Assembly (NCBI RefSeq): GCF_019655855.1
Contig: NZ_BPFX01000034.1
Location: 13,580-77,579 of the forward strand
Direction of reading: 5' to 3'
DNA length: 64,000 bases
Source of the DNA: Pseudomonas paralcaligenes
GTDB taxonomy: Bacteria; Pseudomonadota; Gammaproteobacteria; Pseudomonadales; Pseudomonadaceae
Position numbers and translations under genes: made by a program. Of this stretch, positions 38,107-46,103 are shown in pieces. Numbering within the stretch: position 1 is the first letter of the stretch; each line of letters starts with the position of its first letter. The notes beneath the pieces were generated by a model. That model had not been told where the DNA came from and searched no databases. It was given only the letters and a program-made list of their open reading frames with translations.

Positions 38107-39335
38107 ACGGCTGCGGTTGCGACCAGGGCGGCCTGCGCCCGGTCGACGAGGCCATCGCCGAGCTGCTGGAGCGGGCGCCCAGCCCGCCGCCGCCGGCCTG
38201 GGTGCCGCTGGAGCAGGCGCAGGGTCTGACCCTGGCCGAGCCGATCCATGCGTTGCGGCCGATGCCGGCCTGGGACAACAGCGCCATGGACGGCTACGCC
38301 CTGCGCGCCCGCGACCTGCCCGATCAGGGCGGCCGCCTGCCCCTGGCGGGGCGCATCGCGGCGGGGGACACGGGGCAGGCGAGCCTGCCGCCCGGTCATG
38401 CGGCGCGCATCTTCACCGGCGCGCCGCTGCCGGACGGCGCCGATGCCGTGGTGCCCCAGGAACAGGCCCGGGCCGAGGGCGATGGCGTCTGGCTGGAACC
38501 CTGCCGGCCGGGTGCCCACGTGCGCCGACGTGGCGAGGAGTTCGACCGTGGCGCGCTGATCTTCGCCGCCGGCCAGCGGTTGCGGGCGCCCGCGCTGGGC
38601 CTGCTGGCCAGCCTGGGCGTGCCCGAGGTGGTGGTGCACCAGCGCCTGCGGGTCGGCCTGCTGAGCAGTGGTGACGAATTGCGCGAGCCGGGCGAGGTCC
38701 TGCTGCCCGGGCAGATCTACAACGCCAATCGCTACAGCCTGACGGGTGCGCTGCGCAGCCTGGGCCTGGAGGTCGAGGCGTGCGGGGTGCTGATCGACGA
38801 CCTGGCGGCAAGCCGCGATGCGCTGAGCCAGGCCGCCGCGGAATGTGACGTGTTGATGACCTCCGGCGGCGTGTCGGTCGGCGAGGAGGACCATCTCAAG
38901 CAGGCGGTGCGCGAGCTGGGCGAACTGAACCTGTGGCGCCTGGCCATCCAGCCCGGCAAGCCGTTCGCGTTCGGATGGGTGCGTGGCACGCCGTGGCTCG
39001 GCCTGCCCGGCAATCCGGTGGCGGCGCTGCTCACCGCGCTGGTGGTGGCGCGCCCGTTCCTGCTCAAGGCCCAGGGGCGCCGCGACGTGCTGCCGCGCGC
39101 CATCCCCATCGCCGCCGGCTTCGACTGGCCCACGGCCAATGGTCGGCGCCAGTACCTGCGGGCGCGGCTGGAGGAGGGCCTGAACGGGCTGGAGGTGGTG
39201 CCCCATGCCAAGCAGGGCTCCGCCATGCTGACCGGCCTGTGCGGGGCCGAGGGGCTGGCGATCGTCGAGGCGGGGCGCACTCTGGCGCGGGGCGAACCCG
39301 TGGATTTCCTGGCGCTCGACACGCTGCTGGGTTGA
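38103..39335 (+). CDS. moeA: Molybdopterin molybdenumtransferase
   Basis: 410 aa; inserts molybdate into adenylated molybdopterin. The MoeA signature regions are present: MPAWDNSAMDGYALRA, RIFTGAPLPDGADAVVPQE, LLSSGDELREPGE, MTSGGVSVGEEDHLK, IQPGKPFAFG and LPGNPVAALLT. The N-terminus carries CGCDQGG, a Cys pair often seen in Pseudomonas copies. ATGA overlap with moaB. It ends 25 bases before a perfect DNR box that serves the next operon. Confidence 0.95.
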   Translation: MNGCGCDQGGLRPVDEAIAELLERAPSPPPPAWVPLEQAQGLTLAEPIHALRPMPAWDNSAMDGYALRARDLPDQGGRLPLAGRIAAGDTGQASLPPGHAARIFTGAPLPDGADAVVPQEQARAEGDGVWLEPCRPGAHVRRRGEEFDRGALIFAAGQRLRAPALGLLASLGVPEVVVHQRLRVGLLSSGDELREPGEVLLPGQIYNANRYSLTGALRSLGLEVEACGVLIDDLAASRDALSQAAAECDVLMTSGGVSVGEEDHLKQAVRELGELNLWRLAIQPGKPFAFGWVRGTPWLGLPGNPVAALLTALVVARPFLLKAQGRRDVLPRAIPIAAGFDWPTANGRRQYLRARLEEGLNGLEVVPHAKQGSAMLTGLCGAEGLAIVEAGRTLARGEPVDFLALDTLLG

Positions 39336-39360
39336 GCGGACGCCGCTCTGCGGCGGCGGC

Positions 39361-39374
39361 TTGATTGCAATCAA
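39361..39374. promoter_or_regulatory. Perfect DNR/ANR box upstream of ubiUVT
   Basis: TTGATTGCAATCAA: all ten consensus positions match and the whole 14-mer is a perfect palindrome. It lies 62 bases before the ubiU ATG, leaving room for a start point about 41 bases downstream of its centre. Confidence 0.9.
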
Positions 39375-39435
39375 GGCACGCATGGACCCGCTGCCCGAGA
39401 GTGGGCGCCGCAACCGAATACACCGAGGTCGATTC

Positions 39436-40431
39436 ATGCACCTGGTATGTCCGGCGGGCAGTCTGCCCGCCCTCAAGGCTGCGCTGCAGCAAGGCGCGGA
39501 TGCCATCTACGTGGGCTTCCGCGACGACACCAACGCCCGCCACTTCGCGGGCCTCAACCTGGACGAGCGGCAGCTGGACACCGGCCTGCAACTGATCCGC
39601 AGGGCGGGGCGCCAGTTGTACGTGGCGGTCAACACCTACGCCCAGCCCGATGGCTGGGCGCGCTGGCAGCGCGCCGTGGACCGCGCGGCGGACCTGGGCG
39701 TCGACGCCCTGATCGCCGCGGACCCGGGCGTGCTGGCCTACGCCAGCCGGCGCCATCCCGACCTGAACCTGCACCTGTCGGTGCAGGGCTCGGCCACCAA
39801 CGCGGCCGCGCTGGCCTTCTACCAGCAGCGCTACAACGTGCGCCGGGCCGTGCTGCCGCGGGTGTTGTCGCTGGCCCAGGTGCGCCAGCTGGCGGAGAAA
39901 TGCACGCTGCCGCTGGAGGTGTTCGCCTTCGGCAGCCTGTGCATCATGGCCGAGGGCCGCTGCCACCTGTCGTCCTACGTCACCGGCGAGTCGCCCAACC
40001 TCTGCGGCGTGTGCTCGCCGGCCAAGGCCGTGCGCTGGCAGGAGGACGCCCGGGGCCTGAGTTCGCGCCTGGGCGGGGTGCTGATCGACCGCTACTCCCC
40101 CGAGGAGGCCGCCGGCTACCCGACCCTGTGCAAGGGCCGCTTCCTGGTGGACGGCCAGCGCTTCCACGCGCTGGAGGAACCCACCAGTCTGAATACCCTC
40201 GACCTGATCCCCGAACTGGCCGCCATGGGCATCGCCGCGGTGAAGATCGAGGGCCGCCAGCGCAGCCCCGCCTATGTGGAGCAGGTGACGCGGGTGTGGC
40301 GCGAGGCGCTGGACGCCCACGCCCGCGAGCCCCGGCGGTTCGCCGTGCAGGAGCACTGGCGCAAGGCGCTGGACGGGCTTTCCGAAGGCAGCCAGACCAC
40401 CCTGGGCGCCTACCACCGATCCTGGCAGTGA
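39436..40431 (+). CDS. ubiU: O2-independent ubiquinone hydroxylation protein UbiU (U32 peptidase family)
   Basis: 331 aa, the length of E. coli UbiU (YhbU). The [4Fe-4S]-binding cysteines fall at exactly the E. coli positions C169, C176, C193 and C232 (GSLCIMAEGRC, NLCGVC, TLCKGRF). UbiU-UbiV hydroxylate the ubiquinone ring without oxygen, needed for denitrification in P. aeruginosa. The start at ATG 39436 (GAGG upstream) matches the family N-terminus MHLVCPAGS. Preceded by a perfect DNR box, so anaerobic induction is expected. Confidence 0.95.
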   Translation: MHLVCPAGSLPALKAALQQGADAIYVGFRDDTNARHFAGLNLDERQLDTGLQLIRRAGRQLYVAVNTYAQPDGWARWQRAVDRAADLGVDALIAADPGVLAYASRRHPDLNLHLSVQGSATNAAALAFYQQRYNVRRAVLPRVLSLAQVRQLAEKCTLPLEVFAFGSLCIMAEGRCHLSSYVTGESPNLCGVCSPAKAVRWQEDARGLSSRLGGVLIDRYSPEEAAGYPTLCKGRFLVDGQRFHALEEPTSLNTLDLIPELAAMGIAAVKIEGRQRSPAYVEQVTRVWREALDAHAREPRRFAVQEHWRKALDGLSEGSQTTLGAYHRSWQ

Positions 40432-40438
40432 GGTCGTC

Positions 40439-41326
40439 ATGAAATTGAGTCTTGGGCCCGTGCTGTTCTACTGGGGCCGCGACAGGCTGCTGGATTTCTA
40501 CGCCGAGATGGCGGAGCAGCCGCTGGACATCATCTACCTGGGGGAGACGGTCTGCTCCAAGCGCCGGGCCATGTCCCTCGATCACTGGCTGGGCCTGGCC
40601 CGCGAGCTGCGCGAATGCACCCGCGCCGAACTGGTGCTGTCCGGCCTGACCCTGGTCGAGGCCGCGTCCGAGCTGTCCAGCCTGAAGCGCCTATGCGACA
40701 ACGGCGAGCTGCTGGTCGAGGCCAACGACATGGGCGCGGTGCAGCTGCTGCACGAGCGCCGCACGCCGTTCGTGGCCGGGCCGGCGCTCAACCTGTACAA
40801 CGCCCATGCCCTGGACGAGCTGATCGCATGCGGCCTGCGCCGCTGGGTGCCGCCGGTGGAGTGTTCGCGCCGCCTACTGCAGGACTGCCTGCAGCAGCTC
40901 GACCTGCTGGGCCGCCCGCGGCCCGAGGTGGAGCTGTTCGCCTATGGCCACCTGCCCCTGGCCTACTCGGCGCGCTGCTTCACCGCGCGGGCCGAGAACC
41001 GGCCGAAGGACGACTGCCGCTTCTGCTGCCTGAACTACCCCGAGGGCATCCCGCTGTACAGCCAGGAGCGCCAGCCGCTGTTCACCCTGAACGGCATCCA
41101 GACCATGTCCGCCGAGGTGTGCAACCTGCTGCCCGACTATCCGGCGATGGCCGCCAGCGGCATCGACGTGCTGCGCCTGAGCCCGCGCCACGAGGGCATG
41201 GTGGAGGTCGTCCAGGCGTTCGCCGAGGTCAGGGCCGGCTCGATGCCGCCCCTGGCGGTGGACGGCTGCAACGGCTACTGGCATGGCCAGCCGGGCATGC
41301 TGCGCGTCGAGGAGACAGGGCTATGA
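40439..41326 (+). CDS. ubiV: O2-independent ubiquinone hydroxylation protein UbiV (U32 peptidase family)
   Basis: 295 aa. The cluster ligands C39, C180, C193 and C197 known for UbiV are all present (GETVCSKRR, YSARC, DDCRFCCLNY). The start lies 7 bases after ubiU; the end overlaps ubiT (ATGA). It forms a heterodimer with UbiU. Catalytic protease residues are not expected in this branch of the U32 family. Confidence 0.95.
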   Translation: MKLSLGPVLFYWGRDRLLDFYAEMAEQPLDIIYLGETVCSKRRAMSLDHWLGLARELRECTRAELVLSGLTLVEAASELSSLKRLCDNGELLVEANDMGAVQLLHERRTPFVAGPALNLYNAHALDELIACGLRRWVPPVECSRRLLQDCLQQLDLLGRPRPEVELFAYGHLPLAYSARCFTARAENRPKDDCRFCCLNYPEGIPLYSQERQPLFTLNGIQTMSAEVCNLLPDYPAMAASGIDVLRLSPRHEGMVEVVQAFAEVRAGSMPPLAVDGCNGYWHGQPGMLRVEETGL

Positions 41327-41796
41327 GCCTGGCGCACCTGGCCTTGCGCATCGCCGAGCCGCTGCTGCCGCTGGGGCGCCACGTGCCGTTCGCCGTGCAG
41401 CGCGAACTGGTGGAGCGGGTCGCCGCCAGCCTGTTCGCCGAGCCGCTGGCGGAGGGCGCCTTCGACCTGCTGGAGGGGCGCTGGCTGCGCCTGGAGGTGT
41501 CCGACCTCGGCCTGGCCTGGTGCCTGACCTGCGACGGCGCGCGGCTGCGAGTCGAGGAGCGGGCGGCGGCGGATGTCTGCATCCGCGGCAACTGGCGCGA
41601 TTTCCTGCTGCTGGCCAGCCGCCAGGAGGACCCGGACACCCTGTTCTTCCGCCGACGCCTGGTGATCGAGGGCGACACGGACCTGGGGCTGGGGATGAAG
41701 AACCTGCTGGACGGGCTAGACCCGGAACAGCTGCCGCCCAGGCTGTGGCAACTGCTCCGGCAGATGGGCGAGAGGGTGAGGCAGGCCGCTGGCTGA
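41323..41796 (+). CDS. ubiT: UbiT, SCP2-domain lipid-binding protein of anaerobic ubiquinone synthesis
   Basis: 157 aa. The SCP2 sterol-carrier-like fold (about 35-130) includes FDLLEGRWLRLEVSDLGL and DVCIRGNWRDFLLLASR. UbiT replaces the aerobic accessory UbiJ in the O2-independent pathway and binds polyprenyl intermediates. Coupled to ubiV by ATGA, completing the ubiUVT operon as in P. aeruginosa. Confidence 0.92.
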   Translation: MSLAHLALRIAEPLLPLGRHVPFAVQRELVERVAASLFAEPLAEGAFDLLEGRWLRLEVSDLGLAWCLTCDGARLRVEERAAADVCIRGNWRDFLLLASRQEDPDTLFFRRRLVIEGDTDLGLGMKNLLDGLDPEQLPPRLWQLLRQMGERVRQAAG

Positions 41797-41830
41797 GAGC
41801 CTGCTGCTCCCCAGAGCAGAAGCTGACTTG

Positions 41831-41854
41831 GCTCTTGCTCTTGCTCTTGCTCTT
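41831..41854. repeat. Short tandem repeat (GCTCTT)x4
   Basis: Four perfect hexamer copies that run straight into the following REP pair. Intergenic, so length changes would not affect a protein. Confidence 0.85.
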
Positions 41855-41918
41855 GTGGGAGCGGCCTTGGCCGCGAACGGAACAGCGCAGAAGCATCGCG
41901 GCCAAGGCCGCTCCCACA
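41854..41918. repeat. REP pair (copy 4)
   Basis: TGTGGGAGCGGCCTTGGCCG and its inverted copy ending GCCGCTCCCACA: the cleanest symmetric REP pair in the window. It lies between the convergent ubiT and DGC-domain genes and may act as a bidirectional transcription stop. Confidence 0.88.
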
Positions 41919-41934
41919 ACAGCTTCCGAGTTGC

Positions 41935-42321
41935 TCAGTCGCTCTCGCGGCCACGCATGGCATCACCATCCAGCAGCTTCACCACCTCCAGATAGGCCTC
42001 GTCGACCGTCTCGCCGTCGAAATCCTCGCCATAGCGCTTCTTCAGCCCCTGCTTGCTGAGGATCAGGTGGACGCTGGGCTGCACGCCGTGCTGGCCGAGG
42101 CAGCCGCGCACGCACTGCAGCACGCAGCCGTCGATGGCCAGGATCGGCCGGCCGCTGTTGGCCTTGCTGACCAGCGAGGCCACGCGCCCGCCGACGCCGG
42201 CGATGCACGACATCTCGGCCAGTCCGGCGCGGTCCAGGCGCACGGCCAGGGTGTTGGCGAGCTGGGCGACGTTGGAACAGCCGGAGCAGGAGTACACCAG
42301 GGGCAGTTTCGGGTCTGACAT
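41935..42321 (-). CDS. DGC-domain putative zinc-binding protein
   Basis: 128 aa. The Cys pattern YSCSGCSN near the N-terminus and AIDGCVLQCVRGCL near residue 62 (the D-G-C motif) identify the DGC family, predicted to bind zinc. It probably forms an operon with dnr, which ends 29 bases upstream on the same strand. DGC proteins are often beside anaerobic respiratory genes but their role is not established; redox or metal sensing is a guess. Confidence 0.8.
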   Translation of the reverse strand: MSDPKLPLVYSCSGCSNVAQLANTLAVRLDRAGLAEMSCIAGVGGRVASLVSKANSGRPILAIDGCVLQCVRGCLGQHGVQPSVHLILSKQGLKKRYGEDFDGETVDEAYLEVVKLLDGDAMRGRESD

Positions 42322-42349
42322 GTTGCTCTCCTGCTCGGGGGGCGCTGCG

Positions 42350-43027
42350 CTACTCTTGGTAGCTGGCCAGGCTGGGACGGTCGAGCACCCGGATCACGCG
42401 GCGCTCCATGGCGATCAGCCCCGCGTCGATCATGCGGTGCAGGATGCGCGAGAAGGTCTCCGGCTGGATGCCGAGCTGCGAGGCGATCAGGCGTTTCGGC
42501 ACGCTCAGGCGGATCTGCCCGCCGTCCGTTTCCTGTTCCTGGCAGAGGTAGCGGACGACCCGGCGGCTGGCGTTGCCCAGGGCCAGGGTGTCGATCTCGG
42601 CGAGGCGCTGGTTCAGGCGGATGCTGAGGCTGGTCAGCAGCTCCAGGCAGGCCATGGGCTGTTCTTCCAGCACCCGGCGGTAGTGGGCGCCGTCGATGCT
42701 GATCAGGCTGCTCTGCTTGAACGCGCTGGCGGTGTCCGGGTAGTGGCGGGTGCCGCTGAACAGCAGCGCCTCGGTGAAGCTCTGGCCGGGGGCGATCACC
42801 TCCACCAGCTTCTCCTGGCCCTCGGGCAGCACCCGGGTCAGCGTCACCTGGCCCTGCAGCAGCAGGTAGAAGCGGTCCGCCACGTCGCCCTGGTGGAAGA
42901 GCACCGAACCCGCCTCCAGCCGCCGGTGGATCGCCAGGCAGCAGACCTCCTGGAATACGGACTCCGGCAGCCGATCGAACAAGTGATGCCGGCGCAGAAA
43001 CGCCTGTGTCGAGAAATCGGTGAGCAT
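42350..43027 (-). CDS. dnr: Dnr-type CRP/FNR regulator of denitrification
   Basis: 225 aa: beta-roll sensor (about 15-125, FHQGDVADRFYLLLQGQVTLTR), dimer helix, and HTH with PKRLIASQLGIQPETFSRILHRM. The recognition-helix core QPETFSRI is that of P. aeruginosa Dnr. No FNR-type Cys cluster is present (only the adjacent C29 and C30 lie N-terminally), consistent with heme/NO sensing known for Dnr. ATG 43027 is preceded by AAGGAGG. A perfect DNR box 160 bp upstream at about -41 to a candidate -10 (TATCGT) suggests control by ANR or itself. Confidence 0.92.
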   Translation of the reverse strand: MLTDFSTQAFLRRHHLFDRLPESVFQEVCCLAIHRRLEAGSVLFHQGDVADRFYLLLQGQVTLTRVLPEGQEKLVEVIAPGQSFTEALLFSGTRHYPDTASAFKQSSLISIDGAHYRRVLEEQPMACLELLTSLSIRLNQRLAEIDTLALGNASRRVVRYLCQEQETDGGQIRLSVPKRLIASQLGIQPETFSRILHRMIDAGLIAMERRVIRVLDRPSLASYQE

Positions 43028-43090
43028 GGGCCACCTCCTTGCCTTGCATGGTAGGGAGGTGCCGGTGCGCTTCACATTCCTCCATGGCGC

Positions 43091-43106
43091 TACCTCCAAA
43101 GAGGCA
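43091..43106. promoter_or_regulatory. NarL-type 7-2-7 site in the dnr leader
   Basis: Minus-strand TGCCTCT-TT-GGAGGTA fits two inverted NarL heptamers (TACYYMT) two bases apart, with one mismatch each. It lies downstream of the putative dnr start point, 64 bases before the start codon. Confidence 0.5.
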
Positions 43107-43186
43107 GATGCCAGTGGATTGGGGTGTGGAGACTCTGCGGCCCGGGGGAAGTGCCGCCGACGATAGGCGACTGTCGTTCCGTGGCC

Positions 43187-43200
43187 TTGATGCCCATCAA
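43187..43200. promoter_or_regulatory. Perfect DNR/ANR box of dnr
   Basis: TTGAT-GCCC-ATCAA, ten of ten. On the minus strand a -10 candidate TATCGT (43160-43165) gives a start point about 41 bases from the box centre, the class II position for dnr. Confidence 0.88.
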
Positions 43201-43234
43201 GTTCTCTCGAACGGAGGAGCGATTTTTTCCGTTC

Positions 43235-43248
43235 TTGATTCTGGTCAG
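43235..43248. promoter_or_regulatory. Second, weaker DNR/ANR box facing the ModE operon
   Basis: TTGAT-TCTG-GTCAG, eight of ten positions. TTATAT at 43276-43281 may be the -10 for rightward transcription, placing the box near -46. Confidence 0.5.
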
Positions 43249-43314
43249 TTCTGCCCGGGGCGGCATTGCGTAGCGTTATATCCAAGTTGCTATTACGGAT
43301 TGGGAGGCAAGCGG

Positions 43315-43452
43315 ATGAAAGCGAGAGGCATCGGGCGCCTGAGGCGCGGCGGACTGCTGCTCTCCGGCAATCCTGGCGTGGCGCCGGGGCAGGGCGAGGG
43401 CCGCATCGCGCCGCGCCATGTCGAAGTCGCCGTGGGCAGGGTCGCCGCATGA
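43315..43452 (+). CDS. 45-residue leader-position protein coupled to the NifQ-like gene
   Basis: A short reading frame with a strong ribosome site (GGGAGG, 9 bases before ATG). Its stop overlaps the next start as ATGA. The product is basic and Gly-rich (RGIGRLRRGGLLLSGNPG), without membrane segments or recognised motifs. The coupling and ribosome site argue for real translation, perhaps mainly to set expression of the downstream gene. Confidence 0.5.
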   Translation: MKARGIGRLRRGGLLLSGNPGVAPGQGEGRIAPRHVEVAVGRVAA

Positions 43453-43958
43453 ACGCGCAGGCGCGCAACCCGGCGATGGAAGGCCCGGCCGTCCGTGCGG
43501 TGAGCGCGGTGCTGAGTGGCGCCCAGGGCGGCGACCTGCCGCTGTTCGCTTGGACTCTGGGCCTGGCGCAGACCGAGCAGCGGGCGATGCTGCGCCGCCG
43601 TTTTTCCGTACTGGCACAGGCGCCGATGGTGCCGGAGGGCTGCTATGTGCGCATCGGCATCGCGCCGTTGCAGTTCGCGCCGATGGCGGCGCTGCTGCGC
43701 GAGCATGGCCACCGGGAGCTGGCCGAGGACCTGTCCGATTATCTGGCGAGGGCGCTGGCCGCCGCCTGCTTCGGCCACCGGGAGCTGTGGCAGGACCTCG
43801 GGTTGAGGCACCGGGAGGAGCTGGACTGGTTCATGGTGCTGTACTTCCCGCTGCTGTATCGGCGCAACGCCGCCGGCGGATGCTGGAAGCGCTTCCTTTT
43901 CGCCGAATCGGAGCATAGCGCGGCGGCTTTGCCGGTATGCTTGCGGCCTGTCGTTTGA
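43449..43958 (+). CDS. NifQ-like protein
   Basis: 169 aa. LPLFAWTLGLAQTEQ, then ELDWFMVLYFPLLYRRN followed by GGCWKRFLF, resemble the conserved C-terminal half of NifQ (LM..HFP.LA.RN...KWKKF.Y), a molybdenum-iron-sulfur protein that donates Mo to nitrogenase cofactor. The canonical NifQ C-X4-C-X2-C-X5-C metal motif after WKKF is missing; only scattered Cys remain. Placed directly before modE and beside the Moco genes, so a molybdenum role outside nitrogen fixation is the best guess. No nif genes are seen. Confidence 0.6.
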   Translation: MNAQARNPAMEGPAVRAVSAVLSGAQGGDLPLFAWTLGLAQTEQRAMLRRRFSVLAQAPMVPEGCYVRIGIAPLQFAPMAALLREHGHRELAEDLSDYLARALAAACFGHRELWQDLGLRHREELDWFMVLYFPLLYRRNAAGGCWKRFLFAESEHSAAALPVCLRPVV

Positions 43959-43974
43959 GGCTCGGGAGGCAGGG

Positions 43975-44784
43975 ATGGACAAGGACAACTCGATCCAGCT
44001 GCACGGTTCGCTGTGGATGACGGTCGCCGGCGAGAACTTCGGCGGCCGGGGTCGCGTGGCGCTGCTGGCCAGGGTCGCCGAGTGCGGCTCCATCACCCGG
44101 GCGGCCAAGTCCCTGGGCATGAGCTACAAGGCCGCTTGGGACGCCATCGATACCATGAACAACCTGGCCGGCGAGCCGCTGGTGGCGCGCCTGGTCGGCG
44201 GCAAGGGCGGCGGCGGCACGCGCCTGACCCCGCGCGGCGTGCGCCTGGTGGAGAACTTCCGCCTGATCGAGCGCGAGCACCAGCGTTTCGTGGAGCAACT
44301 GGGACGGCAGGCCGAAGGCATTGCCGACGACTATCTACTGGTCAGGCGGATGAGCATGAAAAGCAGCGCGCGCAATCAGTTCTTCGGAAGCGTAACCCAG
44401 GTCCGGCGCGGCGCCGTCAACGACGAGGTGGAGCTGGCGGTGGCCGACGGCGTGAAGATCGTCGCCGTGATCACCCACGACAGCTCCGAGGCGCTGGGGC
44501 TTGCGCCGGGCTGCGAGGCCTTCGCGCTGATCAAGTCGTCCTCGATCATCCTGGTCGCCGACGACGAGGGCACGCGCTTCTCGGCCCGCAACCGCCTGCG
44601 CGGCGTGGTGGCGCGGGTGCAGCCGGGGGCGGTCAGCACCGAGGTGGTGATCGAACTACCGGCGGGGCCGACCGTGGCGGCGATCATCACCCACGAGAGC
44701 GGCGAGGCGCTCGGCCTGCAGCCGGGGCAGGAGATCACGGCGATCTTCAAGGCTTCCAGCGTGATCCTCGGCGTCCCCGCCTGA
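43975..44784 (+). CDS. modE: ModE-family molybdate-responsive regulator
   Basis: 269 aa: N-terminal LysR-like winged helix (about 20-115; VAECGSITRAAKSLGMSYKAAWDAID) and two Mop/TOBE molybdate-binding domains. These begin at SARNQFFGSV (about 131) and SARNRLRGVV (about 202); SARN is the oxyanion-binding signature. Full-length ModE represses molybdate transport and activates Moco/molybdoenzyme genes. No modABC genes are in the window. 16 bases after the NifQ-like gene, same operon. Confidence 0.92.
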   Translation: MDKDNSIQLHGSLWMTVAGENFGGRGRVALLARVAECGSITRAAKSLGMSYKAAWDAIDTMNNLAGEPLVARLVGGKGGGGTRLTPRGVRLVENFRLIEREHQRFVEQLGRQAEGIADDYLLVRRMSMKSSARNQFFGSVTQVRRGAVNDEVELAVADGVKIVAVITHDSSEALGLAPGCEAFALIKSSSIILVADDEGTRFSARNRLRGVVARVQPGAVSTEVVIELPAGPTVAAIITHESGEALGLQPGQEITAIFKASSVILGVPA

Positions 44785-44799
44785 GCCCTCTGGCCGGGC

Positions 44800-44813
44800 T
44801 TGATTCCGGACAA
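44800..44813. promoter_or_regulatory. Partial DNR/ANR box upstream of the carbonic anhydrase gene
   Basis: TTGAT-TCCG-GACAA: eight of ten consensus positions, including the full left half. A CTATTC at 44835 may be a -10, giving a box at about -40. Confidence 0.4.
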
Positions 44814-44872
44814 GTCCGCGCGCCGGACCGCGTGCTATTCCGCCACGGGACGAATGCCGTGGAGGATCGGGC

Positions 44873-45499
44873 GTGGACGTGGAGCAGTTGCTGGCCAACA
44901 ACCGTTACTGGGCGGAATCGCTGCGGGCGCGCGATCCGGATTTCTTCGCCCGCCTGGCCCGCCAGCAGCGGCCGGAATTCCTCTGGATAGGCTGCTCGGA
45001 CAGCCGGGTGCCGGCCAATGAGGTGGTGGGGCTGATGCCGGGCGAGCTGTTCGTGCACCGCAACGTGGCCAACATGGTGGTGGCCACGGATATGAACTTC
45101 CTGTCCGTGCTGCAGTACGCCGTCGACGTACTGCAGGTGGGCCAGGTGATCGTCTGCGGCCACTACGGCTGCGGCGGCGTGCGCGCCGCGCTGGGGCATG
45201 AGGAGCTGGGGCTGATCGACAACTGGCTGCGCGCGCTCAAGGCGCTGTATCACCAGAACCTGCCGCGCTTCGAAGGGCTGGACCCGGAGCGGCAGGTCGA
45301 CCTGCTGTGCGAGCTGAACGTGCAGCGCCAGGTACGCAACGTCTGCCACACCACCATCGTGCAGAACGCCTGGCGCCGCGGCCACCGGCTGGCCGTGCAC
45401 GGCTGGATCTACGGCCTGAGCGACGGCCTGGTGAAGGACCTGCGGGTGACGGTGAACAGCGCCGCGCAGCTGGACAGCACCTTTCTCTACGACCAGTGA
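44873..45499 (+). CDS. Beta-class carbonic anhydrase
   Basis: 208 aa; interconverts CO2 and bicarbonate. Zinc ligands C41, H96 and C99 and the catalytic dyad D43-R45 are visible in IGCSDSRVPANE and VIVCGHYGCGGV. The start is GTG at 44873 with GGAGG seven bases upstream. It closely resembles E. coli Can-type enzymes. A partial FNR-type box upstream hints at anaerobic expression; the role in a denitrification locus could be handling of respiratory CO2. Confidence 0.93.
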   Translation: MDVEQLLANNRYWAESLRARDPDFFARLARQQRPEFLWIGCSDSRVPANEVVGLMPGELFVHRNVANMVVATDMNFLSVLQYAVDVLQVGQVIVCGHYGCGGVRAALGHEELGLIDNWLRALKALYHQNLPRFEGLDPERQVDLLCELNVQRQVRNVCHTTIVQNAWRRGHRLAVHGWIYGLSDGLVKDLRVTVNSAAQLDSTFLYDQ

Positions 45500-45555
45500 C
45501 GCCCCGGGGCGCCGGGCTTCCTGCGGGCTATGTCCGCGTCCGCTATCGCACACCT

Positions 45556-45619
45556 TGTGGGAGCGGATTCATCCGTGAATGTCGCGGCCAATCGGCATGC
45601 CGCCCAACCGTTCCCGCAA
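45556..45619. repeat. Degenerate REP pair (copy 5)
   Basis: TGTGGGAGCGG at the left; the right half has decayed to CCGTTCCCGCAA. It lies between the carbonic anhydrase gene and the convergent toxin gene. Confidence 0.65.
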
Positions 45620-45664
45620 AAGTAGGATCGCGCCACCCGCACGTCACGGGGGCAGAGCCTTCCT

Positions 45665-46093
45665 TCAGCCGTAGCTCCCGGTCGTTTCCTGCACCTTCCC
45701 GGGCGGAATGTCGATGACGATGCGCTCGCGCAGCCAGCGGGCGAACTCGGCTTCGTCGAGCGAGCCTTCGGCCAGGCCGATCATGGCCGCGTACTTCTCT
45801 TCATCGGTGGTGACCAGGGTGCAGTCGTTGAGTTGCAGGAAAACCCGGTAGCAAACATGCGCCGTACGCTTGTTGCCATCGACGAAGGGATGGTTGCGTG
45901 CCAGGCCGTAGGCCAGGCTGGCGGCCAGATCGGCCATGTCCGGCGGGGGCTCGCCATAGGCATGGCGCTGCTGGGGGCGCGCCAGGGCGGAGTCGAGCAG
46001 GGCCTCGTCGCGCACGCCGCTGCCGCCGCCATGTTCGGACAACTGGCGGTCGTGGATGGCCAATGCCAGGGTCTTGCCGATCCAGACGATCAT
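45665..46093 (-). CDS. doc: Doc-type Fic-family toxin
   Basis: 142 aa, compact Fic fold of the Doc (death-on-curing) type. The active-site loop HPFVDGNKRTA (residues 68-78) supplies the catalytic His, Asp, Asn, Lys and Arg. Doc toxins phosphorylate EF-Tu; a Gly replaces the Ala of P1 Doc in the loop, which is common in chromosomal homologues. ATG 46093 is 10 bases after the antitoxin stop. Autoregulated with its partner through the palindrome at 46337. Confidence 0.9.
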   Translation of the reverse strand: MIVWIGKTLALAIHDRQLSEHGGGSGVRDEALLDSALARPQQRHAYGEPPPDMADLAASLAYGLARNHPFVDGNKRTAHVCYRVFLQLNDCTLVTTDEEKYAAMIGLAEGSLDEAEFARWLRERIVIDIPPGKVQETTGSYG

Positions 46094-46103
46094 CGGGCGA
46101 TTC

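Noticed and set aside
41797..41934. Possible CRISPR-like or array structure from repeated hexamers
   Set aside because: Four copies of a hexamer without spacers next to a REP pair; no CRISPR repeats or cas genes anywhere in the window.
42063..43085. Frame starting at ATG 43085 with GGAGG upstream, overlapping dnr
   Set aside because: The start looks attractive but the product is the wrong frame of dnr and the DGC gene, Pro/Arg-rich without motifs; the GGAGGTA is better read as part of the NarL-like site.
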